Part shown: positions 55,380 to 63,555 of the stretch, one piece after another
Layout: each line of letters begins with the position of its first letter
How positions within the stretch are numbered: position 1 is the first letter of the stretch
NCBI RefSeq assembly: GCF_014218355.1
Contig: NZ_AP023368.1
Location: 3,538,001-3,602,000 of the forward strand
DNA length: 64,000 nucleotides
Direction: 5' to 3'
Source of the DNA: Anaerocolumna chitinilytica
Lineage (GTDB): Bacteria; Bacillota; Clostridia; Lachnospirales; Lachnospiraceae
Made by a program: the position numbers and the translations under genes
The notes under the pieces: generated by a model
The model's input: only the letters and a program-made list of their open reading frames with translations
Database searches by the model: none
Told to the model about the DNA's origin: nothing

Positions 55380-55869
55380 ATGTCCTCCTATTGTTAACGC
55401 GGTTCTATAAATCCCATGTATTCCTTCACTTGGCTTTCCATGTTTCATCATTGTAACAGTAAATAATAAAAGGAACCGCTATATAAAAGCAAAGATTTTC
55501 TAAAGATTTCGTATAAAAAAGATAAATGTTTATTCGGTGTTATTATGGAAGCTAATTTCCATCCAACTCACCATTACATTACAAATACCGCTGATTTGAT
55601 AGGTAACTACCTATCAAGAGAATTTAAAGCAATAAGATAAAAAGAAAGACTTAAAAAATGCTGCCTGAGCAGGAAGATAACAGGCAGTAAAATAAAGAAG
55701 GTATTCATGCCCCTATATCGGAAATTTCAGAGAGTATATAAAATATTACCTAGTAAAAGCTTAACCGATATGCCTGCAAGCAATTTACCAGTCATAATAA
55801 AATGGAATGCCCTCCAATAACCAAGGCATTCCACTTATAATTTAGGTATGTATTTATTATTTTAACTTA
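55380..55869. other. 490-base intergenic region with a perfect palindrome and hairpins
   Basis: Holds the palindrome TTGATAGGTA-AC-TACCTATCAA (55596-55617), a CTGCCTG / CAGGCAG hairpin (about 55664-55690), and a TGGAATGCC / GGCATTCCA terminator (55803-55833) for the oxidase-like gene on the minus strand. A 31-codon plus-strand frame at about 55547 lacks a ribosome-binding site. Confidence 0.55.
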
Positions 55870-56358
55870 TTAACCTTTCGACTTAATATATTCAATAGCT
55901 TCTTTGCCGGTAATATGCTCTATATCAATCGCTATCAGATAAGCATGAGCTCCGCCATCAGCCATAGCTTTCAATTTTCCTTCTTCCGGCTGATCACCGG
56001 AATATTTATTTACCAGTGCCTTAAACCCTTCCACCCATTCTTCTCCTTCCACTATTCTTGCCTTACCAAAGGCAATAGCGCTACGGAAATAAGTGGTGTA
56101 TTCTTCACTTACTATTGTGTCTTCATCAACTACTGTAAAAGATACCTTAGGGTTCTTTATAATAGCATCTATTTTATGTCCCGCTTTTGCTGAATGGAAA
56201 TAAATCTTATCATTGAAATATACATAGCTTAAGGGAACGGCGTAAGGGTACTCTTCATCACCTAAACATGCCAGAACACCGTTGGTACATCTTTTCATTA
56301 CCGCAACAGTGTCTTCCATTGATAGTAATTGCTTGATTCTTCTCATATCTCTAAACAT
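55870..56358 (-). CDS. Pyridoxamine 5'-phosphate oxidase-like (NimA-type) flavoprotein
   Basis: 162 residues, split-barrel FMN-binding fold. Motifs: GVLACLGDEEYPYAVPLSYVYFNDKIYFHSAKAGHKIDAIIKNPKVSFTV (about 27-76) and the closing AYLIAIDIEHITGKEA. Similar proteins are often called nitroimidazole-resistance or 5-nitroimidazole reductases; the natural substrate is unknown. ATG 56358 with GAGGGATTAGTG upstream. Confidence 0.87.
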   Translation of the reverse strand: MFRDMRRIKQLLSMEDTVAVMKRCTNGVLACLGDEEYPYAVPLSYVYFNDKIYFHSAKAGHKIDAIIKNPKVSFTVVDEDTIVSEEYTTYFRSAIAFGKARIVEGEEWVEGFKALVNKYSGDQPEEGKLKAMADGGAHAYLIAIDIEHITGKEAIEYIKSKG

Positions 56359-56361
56359 CAC

Positions 56362-56958
56362 TAATCCCTCACTTTCATCAAATAATCATAAAAATTAATA
56401 TTGTCTACTATATCATATTTTTATAATAATGCAAAGCCATTCCAGTAAACATTAAAAATATGATAAAACATCCATCCTTTTCAGCCAGTAAGTCTGTTCA
56501 CAGTTTTTTCAAAAGCTTGTCATACCCTGTACACATTTAAACCGTATACTATGGTTGTACGGTGAAACACACCTCATAAACTTAAGGTTCCCCCACCTTA
56601 ATAACTTTTTTTCATAAAGGAGGAATACAATTTTGTATTCCTCCTCTCCTCATTTTATTTAAGCTTTTTCTTATATTTTTACTCAACTCCTTCCTTTTCC
56701 TGTTTAACTGCTTCTGATTTACTTATACAAACTTTAATTACAGTACCTCTATCTATTATTCCTTATACATTAAGTCAATTGCTTTATTTCCATAATATCT
56801 GTTCTGATGTGAGCAGTTACTGAAGGTATTGCAGATTTGTCCGGATATGCTAAAATATATTTACTGCTGGTTATATACCAATGATTAATTTCATTTTTAT
56901 CATCCGCAAAAAGAAAATATCCGATTATTCAAAGATGTGATATATGGAGGTTTAACTC
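56362..56958. ncRNA. 597-base gene-free region with three consecutive hairpins, possible small RNA
   Basis: Hairpins: ACCGTA / TACGGT (about 56540-56563), TTAAGGT / ACCTTAA (about 56582-56600) and a 13-bp perfect stem AGGAGGAATACAA / TTGTATTCCTCCT (56618-56645). The last looks like a terminator or a sequestered Shine-Dalgarno. No convincing promoter or reading frame was found, so the RNA call is weak. Confidence 0.3.
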
Positions 56959-57558
56959 ATGATTCGAGATACACGACTGGCAATTCTTGAGACAGCAAAA
57001 AGATTATTTAATGAGTGGGGTTACAACAATGTTTCAACACGTGATTTGGCTGATGAATTAAACATCAGCAAGGGAAATCTTACCTACTACTTTAAGAAAA
57101 AAGAGGAAATCATAGAAACCCTTCTTACGGAAAGCCCACATACCTGTGTTTCAAAACCCCCGGAAAATCTTAAGGAATTAAATGAATTTTTCAACGATAT
57201 TCAAAAGGGTGTACAAGAAAATGCATTTTATTACTGGCACTACACACAGCTTCCACAGGTTTCTCCCAAGATAAGGGAAATACAGAATGAAGTCCTGCAG
57301 AAATACATTGAGTTTATGACACAGGCATTTAGAATACTCGCTTACGAAGGAATTCTTAGAGAAGAGAATTCTCCTGGAGAGTATGACCGGATTATTGATG
57401 TATTACTGATAACCAGTATTTACTGGGTACCTTTTTACAAATTAAAAGGAAATGAAACTTCTAATAATTTTTCATTTCTTGCATGGGGAATACTTAGTTC
57501 TTTCCTTACAGCCAAGGGACAAAATGAATATCAAACAATTAAAAAAAATATACATTAA
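56959..57558 (+). CDS. TetR-family regulator
   Basis: 199 residues. N-terminal helix-turn-helix (about 5-50): ILETAKRLFNEWGYNNVSTRDLADELNISKGNLTYYFKKKEEII, typical TetR. The C-terminal ligand domain is helical and contains several Trp/Tyr residues. The ligand and target are unknown; no adjacent efflux gene on the same strand. GGAGG precedes the ATG. Confidence 0.9.
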   Translation: MIRDTRLAILETAKRLFNEWGYNNVSTRDLADELNISKGNLTYYFKKKEEIIETLLTESPHTCVSKPPENLKELNEFFNDIQKGVQENAFYYWHYTQLPQVSPKIREIQNEVLQKYIEFMTQAFRILAYEGILREENSPGEYDRIIDVLLITSIYWVPFYKLKGNETSNNFSFLAWGILSSFLTAKGQNEYQTIKKNIH

Positions 57559-57708
57559 AGTAAAACTACGGATAACTTAACCTGTCTGTTTTGAGAAATC
57601 TCCGGAAATAAAGGCTCTAAAGGTCTGATAGGAACATCCATAAAAAATGGGCTGTAAAACAACCAGCCCATTGTACTTACTTCAATTACTTTTAAGGTAC
57701 CTGACACC

Positions 57709-57864
57709 TTAGCTCTTCTTGCTATTTTGATAATTATCCCCTTGGAGCCCAAATACAGCACGAGCACTCTCAGCCTGAGGATCATGTTTGATATTCTTGG
57801 AATGAAAGGTTCCGTCTTCTTTCTTATTGTTCTTTGTACTTTTCATTTTGTTGCTTGCCATCAT
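57709..57864 (-). CDS. CPC_1213-family small protein
   Basis: 51 residues. Highly charged: KKEDGTFHSKNIKHDPQAESARAVFGLQGDN. The KKEDGxFxxKNIKHDPQxESARAxFGL pattern is that of a small conserved clostridial family (CPC_1213 type) without known function. AGGAGG precedes two adjacent ATGs (57864, 57861); either may be used. Confidence 0.82.
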   Translation of the reverse strand: MMASNKMKSTKNNKKEDGTFHSKNIKHDPQAESARAVFGLQGDNYQNSKKS

Positions 57865-57986
57865 CTAACCTCCTAGTAAACTTAACTGACTTCACATACA
57901 TTAGTATAACAAACATCCTTAAAACTAATGCATATATTAAAATTGAATTACCCAAATATTTGTCAGCGTTTACTTCAATTACAGAA

Positions 57987-58769
57987 TTATTTTTTCATTA
58001 ATTCCTGCAATTTTATATAAGGATTATGATATCTTTTTTTTCCTGCAGATAAGTTCATATATTCTATTGCATTATTGGGGCAATTATTAATACATGCAAA
58101 ACACTGTTCACAATGATGATGCCATTTAGGGATACCATTCTTTAAGGTTATATTATCCACCGGACAGACTTTTTCACAAATACCACAACTAATACAAGCA
58201 TCTGTAGACTTAAATGATAAGTCCATAACCGGAATAAGTATCGATAAAAACCGATTTAAAATTCCCGTTTTTACAATGCAGTCTTTTCTGGTACCTCTAT
58301 CCAAGGGCAGAATTTCTTCTGCCTGAATTGCGGTTGCAATTTCGTCAACTTTCTGATCCGCTTCTTCAATAATATGTAATACTTCATCCTCCTCCAAAGT
58401 AAACTCAACTATAAAGTTTGACGGAGTTTTTACTGAAAAGCCTGCTGAAAGATATAACCCTTTTGACTTAAGCTTTTTATCAAGTAAAACCAGCGTTCCG
58501 GCAACAGTCCCACCATTCGCTGCAATGGCTACGATATACTTATTCTTCATCTGCTTTGCAAACTTTTTGATAAAATAATTAACAATACGTGGTAACCCAA
58601 ACATATAAACCGGAAAGACAAGTACAATAATTTCACTATCAGATATAACTCCTGACCTGATTGCTGCGGCCATTGGTATAATCTCAGCATCTTTTAATCT
58701 TAAAGCCAATTCCTTTGATATCTTAAGTGAATTACCGGTTCCCGTAAAATAGAATATATTGACTCTCAT
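57987..58769 (-). CDS. EFR1-type flavodoxin/ferredoxin fusion
   Basis: 260 residues. Flavodoxin half: VNIFYFTGTGNSLKISKELA (FMN phosphate loop), VFPVYMFGLPRIVNYFIKKF, AIAANGGTVAGTL. C-terminal double 4Fe-4S ferredoxin: CISCGICEKVCPVDNI and HHCEQCFACINNCPNNAI. A probable electron carrier joining flavin and iron-sulfur centres. ATG 58769 with GGGAGGA upstream; 27 bases after the MarR gene, same operon. Confidence 0.9.
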   Translation of the reverse strand: MRVNIFYFTGTGNSLKISKELALRLKDAEIIPMAAAIRSGVISDSEIIVLVFPVYMFGLPRIVNYFIKKFAKQMKNKYIVAIAANGGTVAGTLVLLDKKLKSKGLYLSAGFSVKTPSNFIVEFTLEEDEVLHIIEEADQKVDEIATAIQAEEILPLDRGTRKDCIVKTGILNRFLSILIPVMDLSFKSTDACISCGICEKVCPVDNITLKNGIPKWHHHCEQCFACINNCPNNAIEYMNLSAGKKRYHNPYIKLQELMKK

Positions 58770-58796
58770 ACTATCCTCCCTCATCATACCATTATC

Positions 58797-59240
58797 TTAG
58801 TCAAATTTATTAACTATTGTAGTTAATAGGTTCACCAAAGACTCTATATCTTGTTCACTTTCAAGAAGCGATAAAATCCTATACCATATCTGTCTTTCTT
58901 CTCTTTCATGTTCGGCATTAATCTTTTCACCTTCTTCTGTGAGTTCCAATCCATAAGAATGCCGATTCTTTTTACTTACAGTACGGATAATAAGATTTTT
59001 ATGTTCGAGCCTGTCAATTGCGCTGGTTAGTGTACTCCCTGGTATTTCTAGTGAATTGCTGACTTCCTTTAATATAATATCAGGTTTCTCATGGACAATC
59101 TTAATTACACTAAGTTCTGTGCTGGTTATACCTTGCGGATACAGGGCACACAAATCAGTCTGATACTTTTTATAGTGTTTTAATGCTGTATGGACAAGAG
59201 ATACAAGTTGGTCAACGTATTCTTGTTTAATTTCGTTCAT
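58797..59240 (-). CDS. MarR-family regulator
   Basis: 147 residues, winged helix with VIKIVHEKPDIILKEVSNSLEIPGSTLTSAIDRLEHKNLIIRTVSKKNRHSYGLELTEEGEKI (about 47-110). Its promoter is followed by a perfect 20-bp palindrome, so it probably represses itself and the downstream flavodoxin/ferredoxin gene. AGGAG precedes the ATG. Confidence 0.9.
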   Translation of the reverse strand: MNEIKQEYVDQLVSLVHTALKHYKKYQTDLCALYPQGITSTELSVIKIVHEKPDIILKEVSNSLEIPGSTLTSAIDRLEHKNLIIRTVSKKNRHSYGLELTEEGEKINAEHEREERQIWYRILSLLESEQDIESLVNLLTTIVNKFD

Positions 59241-59271
59241 AATTATTCTCCTATTGTATTATTAAATAACC

Positions 59272-59338
59272 ATATCGAATATATTCGATATCGAATTTTA
59301 ATTTTCTTTATTGTATCTCTATCGTGTTAATATGTCAA
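59272..59338 (-). promoter_or_regulatory. Promoter and palindromic operator of the marR-flavodoxin operon
   Basis: Minus strand TTGACA (59338-59333), 17-base spacer, TACAAT (59315-59310); then the perfect palindrome ATATCGAATATATTCGATAT (59272-59291) and an adjoining extra half-site (ATTCGATATCGAAT). The site lies just past the expected transcription start, a repressor position. Confidence 0.8.
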
Positions 59339-59441
59339 TATATAATTGGATTTGTAACTGATTCTACTAGATGCCAGATGTAAATTAGTTCAAAGTAAGC
59401 AAAGACTAGTAGTAGTTAGATTTTGATACTTGTTGTAAAGA

Positions 59442-59471
59442 AAAAGACCTAGAGTAATTTCCGGGTCTTTT
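59442..59471 (-). terminator. Terminator after the ferritin-like gene
   Basis: Stem AAAAGACC / GGTCTTTT with a 14-base loop; minus strand continues into T-rich TTTTTC. The rest of 59339-59576 shows no gene. Confidence 0.65.
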
Positions 59472-59576
59472 AATTATATATTAATTATCTGAAGAAATTG
59501 CAGATGAAAAAGGCTATCGGATTAATTGGAATAGCGCCATTAAAATACTCTAATCATTAAATCTAAAACTAATTTA

Positions 59577-60113
59577 TTAATCTTTACAAGCGTTTTTAGC
59601 ATAAAGATAACTGTAAAGGATTCCATGTCTAATTTCATCTGTAATGATTTCCGTCATTATGTTAATATGAACACGATCCTGCATAGCATAAAGGATTTTA
59701 CGATACTTTTTTACGGCATTCTGCTCCCCCTGTAAGGCTCGAGCCAATCCTTCACAATAACTCTCCGGAGAAACAAACTGTTTGCGCTGAACCTGACTGG
59801 ACATCATTCCAGTTAGTTCATAGAACAGTTGATTAAATAAAGTAAAGTGATCTTTTTCATCGTCACGAATTCCAATTATTATATCTCTATCTTCAAATGA
59901 AGAAGTCATACCTAACAGCCATGCATAAAACAATCTATCATCAGCCTCACCTGCAAGAGCCTCACTTATTTCATTAAGTGCATTTTGTAAATTTTGTGGG
60001 TAGGTGAATATGCCATCAGATTGTGGTTGAGTTCTTGTTGTATCTGATGTTGGCATATTGGGAGAAACTTGACCATAATAATCATAGTCCTTGCTGTTAT
60101 TATTATAGTACAT
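59577..60113 (-). CDS. Ferritin-like (rubrerythrin-type) protein
   Basis: 178 residues. Low-complexity Asn/Tyr/Pro/Gln-rich N-terminus (about 1-40: MYYNNNSKDYDYYGQ). The four-helix body has acidic/His motifs in ALAGEADDRLFY, GIRDDEKDHFTLF, LARALQGEQNAVKKY and IITDEIRHGILYSYL, the spacing of di-iron ligands. It resembles ferritin-like proteins of spore-forming clostridia; a stress or spore-coat role is possible but unproven. Confidence 0.78.
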   Translation of the reverse strand: MYYNNNSKDYDYYGQVSPNMPTSDTTRTQPQSDGIFTYPQNLQNALNEISEALAGEADDRLFYAWLLGMTSSFEDRDIIIGIRDDEKDHFTLFNQLFYELTGMMSSQVQRKQFVSPESYCEGLARALQGEQNAVKKYRKILYAMQDRVHINIMTEIITDEIRHGILYSYLYAKNACKD

Positions 60114-60245
60114 TATATCAACCTCTAAAAATATACTTTTATTATTATACGTTCATTTGTTAGGACTGTGTTATATAATTGAGTAATAATTACGAAAAAC
60201 TATTTCTCGTGAACATGATATTTCCCCAGATTTATCGTTTTATGG

Positions 60246-60307
60246 TATAGTCATATATGACTATATACCTTCTATTTATTGACATTTAATATTATTTATC
60301 CCATAAT
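60246..60307 (+). promoter_or_regulatory. Promoter with upstream 20-bp palindrome for the Big_2 protein gene
   Basis: Palindrome TATAGTCATATATGACTATA (60246-60265), then TTGACA (60279-60284), 17-base spacer, CATAAT (60302-60307). An activator-type position. Confidence 0.65.
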
Positions 60308-60335
60308 CATTACATAAAATTACATTGGGGGATAT

Positions 60336-61061
60336 ATGAAAAGATTTTCAATATTATTAATTCTTCTTTTAACTATTTCTTTGATTGAACCAACTCAAAC
60401 CGTAAATGCTGCATCTGCTAAATTAAACAAAACTAATGCCACTATGTCTGTTGGTAAATTTCTAACATTAAAGCTCACTGGAACCTTAGAAGTCCCTGAA
60501 TGGTCAAGTAGTAACAAGTTAATAGCTACGGTTAATAGCAAGGGTGTCGTTAAAGCTATAAAAAAGGGGCACGTTATTATTACAGCCACATTAGACAATA
60601 ACGAATATATCTGTAAATTAATAGTTACCGAAAAACTGATAAACGTAACAGTTGATGCCTATTATTATTTTGATGGAGTTGGTTATATTAATTATTTAGC
60701 AGGTAGTGGGATAAAGTGTACGGTAACTGATGATGGATTGACTTTTACCATGACGCCTTCTCAACAAAAAGCTTTACTTGAATATTTACAAGATGCATTT
60801 GATAAACGATTCTTATCTGAATGTCCTACATATTACATCTCCATAGATCGAAATGATAGTTTTACAACTTTCATAGCGAGGGTTGATGCTGCTAAATTCA
60901 AGTCTAATAAGGACTCTGATGCAGATTCTGATACTGTGTTTTTAAATCTTCTAAGTTACAGTATGGGTTATCAGAATTTTACAGGTGCTAAGAAAATGGC
61001 ATTTTCCTTTAAAATAGTAGATAACAAAACTGGAAAGACACTAAAAACTGTTGTACCTTAA
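60336..61061 (+). CDS. Secreted Big_2-like protein A
   Basis: 241 residues. Signal peptide about 1-26 (MKRFSILLILLLTISLIEPTQTVNAAS). One Big_2 domain (about 27-105: SVGKFLTLKLTGT...WSSSNKLIATVNSKGVVKAIKKGHVIITATL). The C-terminal domain (about 110-241) is unrecognised, with a DSDADSD acidic patch near 195. Paralogous in its first 100 residues to the next gene; N-termini end in the same (T/S)VNAA motif. Confidence 0.83.
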   Translation: MKRFSILLILLLTISLIEPTQTVNAASAKLNKTNATMSVGKFLTLKLTGTLEVPEWSSSNKLIATVNSKGVVKAIKKGHVIITATLDNNEYICKLIVTEKLINVTVDAYYYFDGVGYINYLAGSGIKCTVTDDGLTFTMTPSQQKALLEYLQDAFDKRFLSECPTYYISIDRNDSFTTFIARVDAAKFKSNKDSDADSDTVFLNLLSYSMGYQNFTGAKKMAFSFKIVDNKTGKTLKTVVP

Positions 61062-61098
61062 TATTTCAATATCGAAAAGAAGTTTTAAAAGTTCTCAC

Positions 61099-61126
61099 AT
61101 TCCCTCGGTACGTTAACCTAGGGAAT
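61099..61126 (+). terminator. Terminator after Big_2-like protein A
   Basis: Stem ATTCCCT / AGGGAAT with internal pairing, followed by TTTTCTTTC. Confidence 0.7.
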
Positions 61127-61235
61127 TTTCTTTCATACCTCTTAGATCGACATTTATGGGTTATGCGGTGATTGACAAATACTTCTCCATGTATGATAAT
61201 TAAGGTATTATTTTACATAGGAGGAAATATTTATA

Positions 61236-62048
61236 ATGAAGAAGTTTATATGTTTGTTTATGGTTTTGGCACTTATATTAACACTCGCGGAACCTGCACA
61301 GAGCGTGAACGCAGCGACGATAAAATTAAACTATACTAAGGAAAAGGTAGTAAAAGGGGATTATCTATATTTAAAAGTATTAGGTACTAAAAGCAAGATT
61401 AAATGGAGTGTTGAGGATTATTCTATTGCTAGTATAACAAAAAAAGGAAGAGCAGAGGGTATCAAAATCGGTACGACTAATATAGTTGCAAAAGTAGGAA
61501 AGAAAACCTTTAAATGCAAGATTACGGTCGTTCCAAAGCCATATCCAGGTTACGTAACAGATTCTGCTCGTGAAAAAGCATTAGCTGAAAGAGATTATCT
61601 TGATAACTTTGAAAACGAAGGAAGTGATGATGTAGAAATTGTCACCGAACCTACAAATGACTCTAGTGAAGATTCCGGCGAAGATGCCGAGTCAAGAATA
61701 GAGAAAATGTTAAAGTATGGATTTTCTAATAGTGAAATCTTGAACAAACCTATAGGCAAACAATACATGAAATTCTGCGACACCTGGGTCAGCGAATATG
61801 AGTTAGATAATTATGACGCAAGTGTTGTCATGTCTGAATCTGATAATAAACTATATATATTATTTGATACAGATAATAAAATTGTTCTTGAAAATGTCCC
61901 TGCAAAATTAGAACCTGGTACTATATATACAATATCAGATATAACATTTCAATATCTTAAAGATTTTACTTATGGTAATGATAAGTTTGCAGTAAATCAA
62001 TTTTATTTTGATCGTCAATCATTGATAAATAAAGGACTTCTCAAATAA
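61236..62048 (+). CDS. Secreted Big_2-like protein B
   Basis: 270 residues. Signal peptide about 1-27 (FICLFMVLALILTLAEPAQSVNAA). Big_2-like domain about 28-105 (WSVEDYSIASITKKGRAEGIKIGTTNIVAKVG). Then an acidic linker (NEGSDDVEIVTEPTNDSSEDSGEDAES, about 126-153) and an unrecognised C-terminal domain (about 155-270). AGGAGG precedes the ATG. Same architecture as protein A with a different C-terminus. Confidence 0.83.
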   Translation: MKKFICLFMVLALILTLAEPAQSVNAATIKLNYTKEKVVKGDYLYLKVLGTKSKIKWSVEDYSIASITKKGRAEGIKIGTTNIVAKVGKKTFKCKITVVPKPYPGYVTDSAREKALAERDYLDNFENEGSDDVEIVTEPTNDSSEDSGEDAESRIEKMLKYGFSNSEILNKPIGKQYMKFCDTWVSEYELDNYDASVVMSESDNKLYILFDTDNKIVLENVPAKLEPGTIYTISDITFQYLKDFTYGNDKFAVNQFYFDRQSLINKGLLK

Positions 62049-62121
62049 TTTAGTAATGAAATTTCCCGGAAGTCACTTGATATGCTCCCTTATAGTAGAT
62101 AATGATTTTACTTATAATAAA

Positions 62122-62143
62122 GGCACTTACTAGTGTAAGTGCC
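62122..62143. terminator. Bidirectional terminator
   Basis: Perfect 9-bp stem GGCACTTAC / GTAAGTGCC around loop TAGT, between convergent genes. Confidence 0.8.
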
Positions 62144-62149
62144 AATTTC

Positions 62150-62488
62150 TTAGAAAAGGTCTTTAACCAAAGTTTTATAACATTTATCATCAACATCAAT
62201 CAAAGCTTTAGTTCCATCATGAAATTGTAATGCGATTTGATATTGACCTTTGTTCTTAGCAGATATACTTGCTAACAAACCCACTGGTCCTAACAATGCC
62301 CCACCAACAATGCCTCTTGTTATACCGCTTGCTGCAGATTTACGAATATCCTCTGTAATAATTTCATATGATTCTACATTTTGCTTATTCAGAGCAACTT
62401 GCTTTGTAAACCCTTTTCCTAAAACATAGCCCTTGGGTCCTTTAACTACTGAATAACCTTCATAATCTCCTGCTATAACCTTATTCAC
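62150..62488 (-). CDS. Small protein with glycine-zipper helix, function unknown
   Basis: 112 residues. N-terminal beta-like part, then ITRGIVGGALLGPVGLLASISAK (about 56-78), a Gly-rich amphipathic or membrane-inserting helix, then YQIALQFHDGTKALIDVDDKCYKTLVKDLF. The end resembles PH/SHOCT-type small proteins, but I do not assign a family. GTG start 62488 with AAAGGAGG upstream supports expression. Confidence 0.75.
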   Translation of the reverse strand: MNKVIAGDYEGYSVVKGPKGYVLGKGFTKQVALNKQNVESYEIITEDIRKSAASGITRGIVGGALLGPVGLLASISAKNKGQYQIALQFHDGTKALIDVDDKCYKTLVKDLF

Positions 62489-62603
62489 TGCACTACCTCC
62501 TTTTGATATATTATACCAAAGTTGTCGGTTTATGTAAAATTAAATTGTATAAAAATACCACCTACCGCTAAGATAGATGGTCTATTTAAACTCTTTTCCC
62601 TCT

Positions 62604-62813
62604 TTATAGGCTTGTATTTATACACAAAGCCTTCAGCTGAAACAAATCCTTCAATATCTCCGATAAATCGGCCGCAAGTAATTCTTGTACATATTTCACA
62701 TAATCACTTTCTGTCATATTCTCATATTGATGTAAATGTTTCTCTATGTGTCTTGCAAGATAAAAAGGCGGCCAATGCTTTGGATGATCTATTAATAAAA
62801 AAAGTTTAGTCAC
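62604..62813 (-). pseudogene. Possible gene remnant of 69 codons
   Basis: Protein-like and charged (LARHIEKHLHQYENMTESDYVKYVQELLAADLSEILKDLFQ), but no ribosome-binding site precedes the GTG at 62813; the frame stays open upstream without a start, and a hairpin lies at the 5' end (AATACCG / CGGTATT, about 62814-62848). It may be a 5'-truncated gene. Family not recognised. Confidence 0.35.
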
Positions 62814-62890
62814 AATACCGGGACATAAAAAAGTGCCTCGGTATTTTATTATTGCAAGTAGTTATAAAATAGTCACAATCTGTGAAAAAA

Positions 62891-62908
62891 GCACCCGTTC
62901 CCGGATGC
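62891..62908 (-). terminator. Terminator after tRNA-Ala
   Basis: Minus strand GCATCCGGGAACGGGTGC followed by TTTTTTCAC. Confidence 0.8.
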
Positions 62909-62961
62909 CATATATTTTCTAATAATCGTTGTAGCCCTTGATTTCACTGCCTGCTTCTTGA

Positions 62962-63034
62962 TGGAGCATAGGGGACTTGAACCCCTGACCCCCACACTGC
63001 CAGTGTGGTGCGCTCCCAACTGCGCTAATGCCCC
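62962..63034 (-). tRNA. tRNA-Ala (GGC)
   Basis: 73-base cloverleaf: acceptor GGGGCAT / ATGCTCC with discriminator A, anticodon stem CCACA / TGTGG around loop CTGGCAG (anticodon GGC), T arm GGGG-TTCAAGT-CCCC. The 3' CCA is not encoded. An intrinsic terminator lies 53 bases downstream. Confidence 0.95.
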
Positions 63035-63219
63035 GAACTAAAGTAATACTATCACAAATTAACTATATTTTCAAGTTATTTTTAAAAATTCATACACTTG
63101 TTTAGGCTAAATAGCTTCCCAAAACTTCTAATTCAATTCCTTCATCATCCTATAATTACAGACGAATGGATAAATCAGAAATCATATTAAAAAGCATACT
63201 TTACAGATGGGTGGCATAT

Positions 63220-63336
63220 TTACCGGCTTCTACCTCTGTTCAATAACAAATCCAGAACCTTATAGATTATCCTCCACCATGCGATACTTAATAATACAGC
63301 CACAACACCGCCCAAAATCTGTCTTATGCTATCCAT
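63220..63336 (-). CDS. 38-residue membrane peptide
   Basis: Starts MDSIRQILGG, hydrophobic helix about 8-30 (GGVVAVLLSIAWWRIIYKVL) with a WW pair, basic end (LLNRGRSR). GGAGGATAACAAAA is a strong ribosome-binding site. Below usual gene-calling size. Function unknown; no sequence resemblance to the 41-residue membrane peptide at 13.0 kb. Confidence 0.6.
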   Translation of the reverse strand: MDSIRQILGGVVAVLLSIAWWRIIYKVLDLLLNRGRSR

Positions 63337-63555
63337 TTTTGTTATCCTCCTGTTTCAATAAAATACTATAAGAATTCTCATTACGTAATTATCCTATTAT
63401 TTATCCTCCATTATGCTTAGTATTCTAACATGATATTACCATAAGCTAATATGTAAATTATAAGCAGGCTTGCAGTATGCCTAGTCACTAGTGTATAATA
63501 AAAAAGATTGCAAAAGGACAGGTATCCTTTACATAAACAAAGGAAGGAAATATGA

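Noticed and set aside
55547..55642. 31-codon plus-strand frame in the 490-base gap
   Set aside because: No ribosome-binding site and it runs through the palindrome; no family resemblance.
62522..62809. 95-codon plus-strand frame
   Set aside because: No ribosome-binding site and low-complexity content; the opposite frame is more protein-like. The hairpin at its end is the only support.
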